Source: Diplonema papillatum
Taxonomy: Eukaryota > Euglenozoa > Diplonemea > Diplonemida > Diplonemidae
Direction: 5' to 3'
Assembly: GCA_030068145.1 (NCBI GenBank)
Contig: JAPJBO010000288.1
Span: forward strand, 1 to 64,000
Length of the DNA: 64,000 nt
Shown: one piece after another, positions 60,111 to 64,000 of the stretch
How positions within the stretch are numbered: position 1 is the stretch's first letter
Layout of the letters: every line of letters begins with the position of its first letter
Made by a program: the position numbers and the translations under genes
Notes under the pieces: model-generated
The model's input: the letters and a program-made list of their open reading frames with translations, nothing else
Databases searched by the model: none
Told to the model about the DNA's origin: nothing

Positions 60111-61465
60111 GTTCACTGGCAGGTGTAGATACCCATCCTTTGCTTTGACATCGTACCAAGTACACATCGAAGCCCTTTCTCTTCGCTACCTTCCAGGCAA
60201 GAGGGAAGCATACAATAATGTGGTCAGCACACAGCGCAAAGAAATGCAAGTGTATCCTCTTTCTTTCATTTCCGCAGCGTCTTATTTATTTCTTGTGTTT
60301 GCTTTTTTCGTTGACGGTATTTCTGGGGTGAACTATTCATGGTGCGACAGAGCCCTCCCTTCCTCCAACTGGCAGTTAATTACTTTGTTCAGCTGCCAAC
60401 TTGATACGACTGGCGTCTAAGTGAAGTCTCGGAGACTCCGGGTGATCTCCTTCAAACGGGGCACAGGATTGTTGGTACTAAAAAACTGGCGTGCGTCGGA
60501 CCCGACGTACCATGGCTCCTTCCTATAATTCGCCGCTTTTTTTTTTCGCATGCAGCGGAGTAGTCTGGAGTCAAAAAAGCGGGTGTTACACCCGCTTCTC
60601 GCGTGTGCCGAGTTTCGGGGAGTTTCGGGAGATTTCGGGAATCTTCGGGGAATCTCCTTTGTGGCGACCACTTTCCCTGCAGCCGGCGGGAGGGGGCTAC
60701 ATGATTATGGCCCCAATTTGCATAGAGCGGCCCTGTGTTTGGCTATGCCCCACAGCAACAACCCGAGCACGACCAGCAGAAGAGAGCTCGGGCCGCTCCC
60801 CCTTCAACTCCAGCTTCTGAGGTCGGACCTCTGATTTTTCATGCGCAACGGTTGTTCCGGAAACGGCTTTCCTTCCGGACAACTGCACTCGGGGCACTGT
60901 TTAACAAAATACGAAAAGACAAAAAAAACAGGCGAGAAGAACGCAAATACAACTAACTAGACAAATACAATACTGGCACATTGATGATGGCGGGGGAAAC
61001 CGTAGGCAGAGAAGCAAGATGGGTGAAGAAGGTGCACCGGATGACCGGTGCTTGTGTAAACTGAACGTTCCGGACTCGGGTCAATTTCTGTGGAAACCTC
61101 AGCTCCCACTTTTCTTGCACACTGCCAGACAATACAACCAGCCACCGGAAGCGTTACCGACCCGTTACAGTCAACGATAGTCCACTACACTACCGGCAAA
61201 AGCTGGTAGAACAGAAGCTTTTGTAGGTTGGGTGGTGCACCGACGGGAAGTCGTGTGCCACCACTGTATCGAGTCCTGTTCCATCCGCGCACTGCTGCTA
61301 TTGCCAGCGTCGACCCAGTGTCAGAGGCTGGATACCAGTCCGGGAAACAGACCGGGAACAAGCCACGCAAAGTGACTTCCAGGTGCCACCCCTGGTGCTG
61401 AGTTCAACAGAGGCTAGAAGGGGGGACTAAAACTTGGCTAAATGTTTAGGCAGAACGTTGCTGCG

Positions 61466-61490
61466 GGAGGGGGGGGGGGGGGGGGGGGAG
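61466..61490 (+). repeat. Poly-G run
   Basis: About 24 consecutive G followed by AGG and an A run. Length may be a sequencing estimate. Confidence 0.9.
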
Positions 61491-62487
61491 GAAAAAAAGT
61501 ACAACGACAAAAATGGGGGTTCTTCACTTTTTGGGACAGCGTCGTGTTCTCTGTAGATAGGATTGCCCTTGACTTTCTGCTTCTTGTCACTTCTTAGATG
61601 CACCCTTGTAATTTCACATTTAACGGTTTTGACAGTAAGTTTGCTGCAGGATTCTGAAGTCTCCGAGTGACTTTCGTCGAATGCGTGGGACGTAATCTTG
61701 AAGCGTGCTGCATTGAAACGTTTTGCGGGCGGGGACACACTGTACTCTTTTGCGGCCCTCTGGGCTATCTTGTTACTCGCCTTGCTTGTTCTTTCTTTGG
61801 CTAGCCAAGTTCAGGACCTTTGCGACGCGCCTCGTTTGCGCAGCACGTTCGCTTCCTTTGTAATCTGCTACTGGCGACCGACTCAAGCATTACCTGTAAA
61901 GCAGGTACTTGCTCGCAACGAACAAAAGAGCAACATCGCATAGGAAGAGAAAGAGAACCAGATAGAGTTATACTCCACCCACGCAAGCATGACGGTGTCC
62001 GAGGAAGGGAGGGTGCTGGAGAAGCCGCCGAACGGACGGCGCGATCCGACTTCGTATGCAAAGGCAAGTGGTACGTCCGCTTAGTCGCACGCCCACGCGG
62101 TAGACATCCGCAGCGACTTAAGACGTGAGTCCGGGGCGCTCGTCGCAACACTTCTGGTCGAACCGCTGACTTGCAGAAACAGTCCGGCTCTTGTTTCTCA
62201 CACGTACGCCAGTCCCCCTTCCTAAAATGCGCAATGTCTCTTTAGAGTGTGTCGTGACAGTGCGGCACACTAGTAATACGAGCCGGCAGTTCTACGATAC
62301 GGCGAGCTGTGTGGCAGTAGTTAGTTGTTTGTTGCGTGCGAAACCCATGTGAACTGGGACTCTGTGTATCCCCGCCCGCACCTCGTTCTCCGTCTCGGTT
62401 TTTGTTTTGCTTGTGCGTGTGCCGGCTGATGGAATTCTCCCCTTCTGTTTCCATCTTGTCTCTCAGGCTAGAGCTGGCCAACAGGGT

Positions 62488-62600
62488 AGAAATACTCGGA
62501 GGGGTCGCCCGTTGCTTATTTTTTCGACGGAGGCTACATGGCAGGAAACAACCCAACTACAAATGGTTATTTTGTGTGAACGCTTACGCACTTTGTGCGT
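62488..62600 (+). repeat. Repeat A, 5' half, diverged
   Basis: GAAATACTCGGAGGGGTCGC, then GACGGAGGCTACATGGCAGG, CAACTACAAATGG and GTGAACGCTTACGC. Confidence 0.65.
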
Positions 62601-62627
62601 GCCGGTTGCCGTCTACGTCTTTTTTAG

Positions 62628-63096
62628 CCTGCACGTCCGTTCAACACGTGGTTCGGTAGTTACAGCACTTGGGATCCCTTCTGTTCTTTGTCGGGCATAG
62701 TCGAGCATTTCCTTCCAAGCTGGCGCTTATGTAAAAAAGAATAGGCGTATGCTTGTTTGTACGTGCCTGGGAAGGCTTAGCCTATTAGTGATTGATAGTG
62801 ATGTGGCTCGTTAGGCTAATCTTCTCCCAAACACGTTGCCAGCGTTCTCTTTCGTGTTTACAAAGCATTGTTACTACGAAAAATACTCGAGGGACTTCCT
62901 TGTGCTCATTTCGAAGGAGGCTAGAGGGGGAGAATACAACTACAAAGTGGGTCTGTTTTGTTGAACGCCTACGCCCGCCACTAAACCCAGATTTACCTGT
63001 GTTTCGTGCGGGCTACGGCACATTTACCTCTTTTGATCTTTCGCAACTGGCAGTCTCCTCAAGCATTTCCTACAAAGCGGGTGCTTATAGAAAGAA
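62628..63096 (+). repeat. Composite of repeats B, F and A
   Basis: B (62628-62738, CACGTCCGTTCAACACGTGG to GCTGGCGCTTATGTAAAAAA) joins F (62738-62878), which joins A (62878-63096, AAATACTCGAGGGACTTCCT to AAAGCGGGTGCTTATAGAAA). All three point the same way and meet without spacer. Confidence 0.8.
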
Positions 63097-63159
63097 GAAG
63101 AAGAAGAAAGAAATGCGTAGTTTTGTTTTATTCTTTTACGCAAAAAATGCCGCTCCTGG

Positions 63160-63350
63160 TCCAGGAACGTGACGGTCAACCACAGCTTGCAAAGCTTAAG
63201 TCGGAGGCAGCACAGTGCCACAACCCCGTCCGCTCTGCCCTGCAGCTGACCGTCTCGACGAGCTTGTGTTCAGCGCGAGCGCCAAGCCCCAAGGTGCGCC
63301 AAGCCTTGATGCTTTCGTTTGGGAAATCGGTAGCCACTTGACCCGTAGGC
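63160..63350 (+). repeat. Dispersed repeat E, copy 2
   Basis: GTGACGGTCAACCACAG, CACAGTGCCACAACCCC, GCTTGTGTTCAGCGCGAGCG and GGGAAATCGGTAGCCACTTG correspond in order to 8420-8650. Confidence 0.45.
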
Positions 63351-63413
63351 CCGTGGCTCTGCAGTACCGCCGAGCTTGGCTCCCGTGTAGCAGGCTTTCC
63401 CTGGTACCTATAG

Positions 63414-63652
63414 GGTGCTTATACAAAAATACTCGAGGGACTGCCTTGTGCTCATTTCGAAGGAGGCTAGAGGGGGAGAAAACAATACAACTACAGAGTG
63501 GGTCTTTTTTGTTGAACGCTTACGCCCGCCACAAATAAACCCCAGATTCACCTGCGTTTCGCGTGGGCTACAGCACATTTACCTCCTTTGATCTATCGCA
63601 ACTGGCAGTCTCCTCAAGCATTTCCTACAAAGCAGGTGCTTATCCAAAAAGA
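63414..63652 (+). repeat. Repeat A, full young copy overlapping the WW gene
   Basis: From GGTGCTTATACAAAAATACT (a preceding repeat end) through GAACGCTTACGCCCGCCACA to AAAGCAGGTGCTTATCCAAA. Its last 75 bp code, on the other strand, for the end of the WW-domain protein. Confidence 0.9.
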
Positions 63653-64000
63653 AAAGGTACCTCCGCCGCTGCGAGCCGCCCCGGGGAGACTGCGAGCGCG
63701 GCGACCGTGACGGGGAAGTCGAGCGGTGGGGGAAGGTCCACTGCGTGGTGCGGGCCGCGGTGTTGTAGTAGTAAGGGACGCCCTGCGCAGTGTAAAAGAC
63801 CTGCCAGTTGGCCGGCAGGCGAGGCGACGGCCGCTGCTGGGGCGACGGCGTGGGGAAGCTGGCCTCCGCGCTGCGCATCTCGGCGAGCCGCTGCAGCAGC
63901 AGCGGCTGTCGGGTGGCCGGCGGCGGCGACGCGTGCCGTCCGTCCGACCGGGCCCGCAGCCGCCACAGGTTCAGCTGCTGCGCGTCGATCCGGCGGGCCA
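63579..64000 (-). CDS. WW-domain protein, C-terminal part (runs off the right edge)
   Basis: The frame is open from the right edge to TAA at 63579-63581, about 140 residues visible. The start is outside the window. A WW domain lies 28-60 residues after the visible internal Met: LPANWQVFYTAQGVPYYYN followed by TAARTTQWTFP, with both signature tryptophans and the YYY block. WW domains bind Pro-rich ligands. An SR-type tail follows (STSPSRSPRSQSPRGGSQRR), typical of splicing or RNA-related proteins. The final 24 or so residues (LDKHLLCRKCLRRLPVAIDQ plus RR) are coded by repeat A in antisense, including the stop. The upstream part includes Leu/Gln-rich helix-like sequence. Confidence 0.8.
   Translation of the reverse strand, partial: ARRIDAQQLNLWRLRARSDGRHASPPPATRQPLLLQRLAEMRSAEASFPTPSPQQRPSPRLPANWQVFYTAQGVPYYYNTAARTTQWTFPHRSTSPSRSPRSQSPRGGSQRRRYLFFLDKHLLCRKCLRRLPVAIDQRR

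Larger units (their letters stand above)
59789..63578. other. Intergenic, repeats, no gene seen
   Basis: Contains an SSU fragment (60075-60110), a G run (61466-61490), a repeat D piece (61640-61685), worn repeat A pieces (61800-61925, 62488-62600), the composite B-F-A (62628-63096), repeat E (63160-63350) and a further repeat A (63414-63652) that enters the WW gene. The parts 60150-61440 and 61930-62480 hold nothing recognised. Confidence 0.55.

Overview
This is nuclear DNA of a protist, most likely a euglenozoan and perhaps a diplonemid. Three observations support that. (1) A fragment of small-subunit rRNA near 52.1 kb has the core TATATTAATGCTGCTGCTG, a form I associate with Euglenozoa. (2) The one large transposon is a tyrosine-recombinase retroelement with the order gag, recombinase, RT-RNase H, which is the order I recall for VIPER/TATE elements of kinetoplastids. 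(3) Every convincing protein gene lies on the minus strand, has one long exon, and several are preceded by a pyrimidine-rich tract and AG close to the ATG, as expected for one-way gene clusters with spliced-leader addition. No spliced-leader gene or complete rRNA gene is present, so the placement is an inference.

Layout: 1.5-3.1 kb PB1/UBA adaptor; 5.5-7.9 kb beta-propeller protein resembling Fritz/WDPCP; 11.8-12.3 kb last exon of an unidentified spliced gene; 12.4-13.6 kb broken zinc-finger Gag-like gene; 13.9-14.3 kb small ubiquitin-like protein; 16.5-17.9 kb IQ-motif protein; 18.4-22.0 kb satellites and inverted repeats; 22.0-26.1 kb tyrosine-recombinase retroelement; 28.0-32.7 kb two nearly identical old-yellow-enzyme genes separated by a 106-bp satellite; 32.9-33.4 kb a MITE; 37.5-40.5 kb acyltransferase-3 membrane protein with a cysteine-rich ectodomain; 42.0-42.7 kb COQ10; 50.1-51.5 kb type I membrane protein followed by tandem copies of its own 3' end; 53.5-56.2 kb a C2-membrane-C2-RMDN fusion; 58.5-59.8 kb CCCH zinc-finger protein; 63.6 kb to the right edge, a WW-domain protein.

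Coding DNA is GC-rich and sits in long intergenic stretches filled with short dispersed repeats. I name these repeat A (about 220 bp), repeat B (about 180 bp, related to A at its 3' end), and repeats C, D, E and F. A and B often abut the 3' ends of genes. In two cases they encode the C-terminus and stop codon. Tandem arrays also tend to begin just past stop codons.

The genes do not form one pathway. Functions that can be named include selective autophagy or ubiquitin signalling (PB1/UBA), ubiquinone handling (COQ10), flavin reductases (OYE pair), membrane contact or lipid transfer (C2-RMDN), lipid or acyl modification at membranes (acyltransferase 3) and RNA binding (CCCH). All coordinates and similarities were judged by eye; no database was searched.
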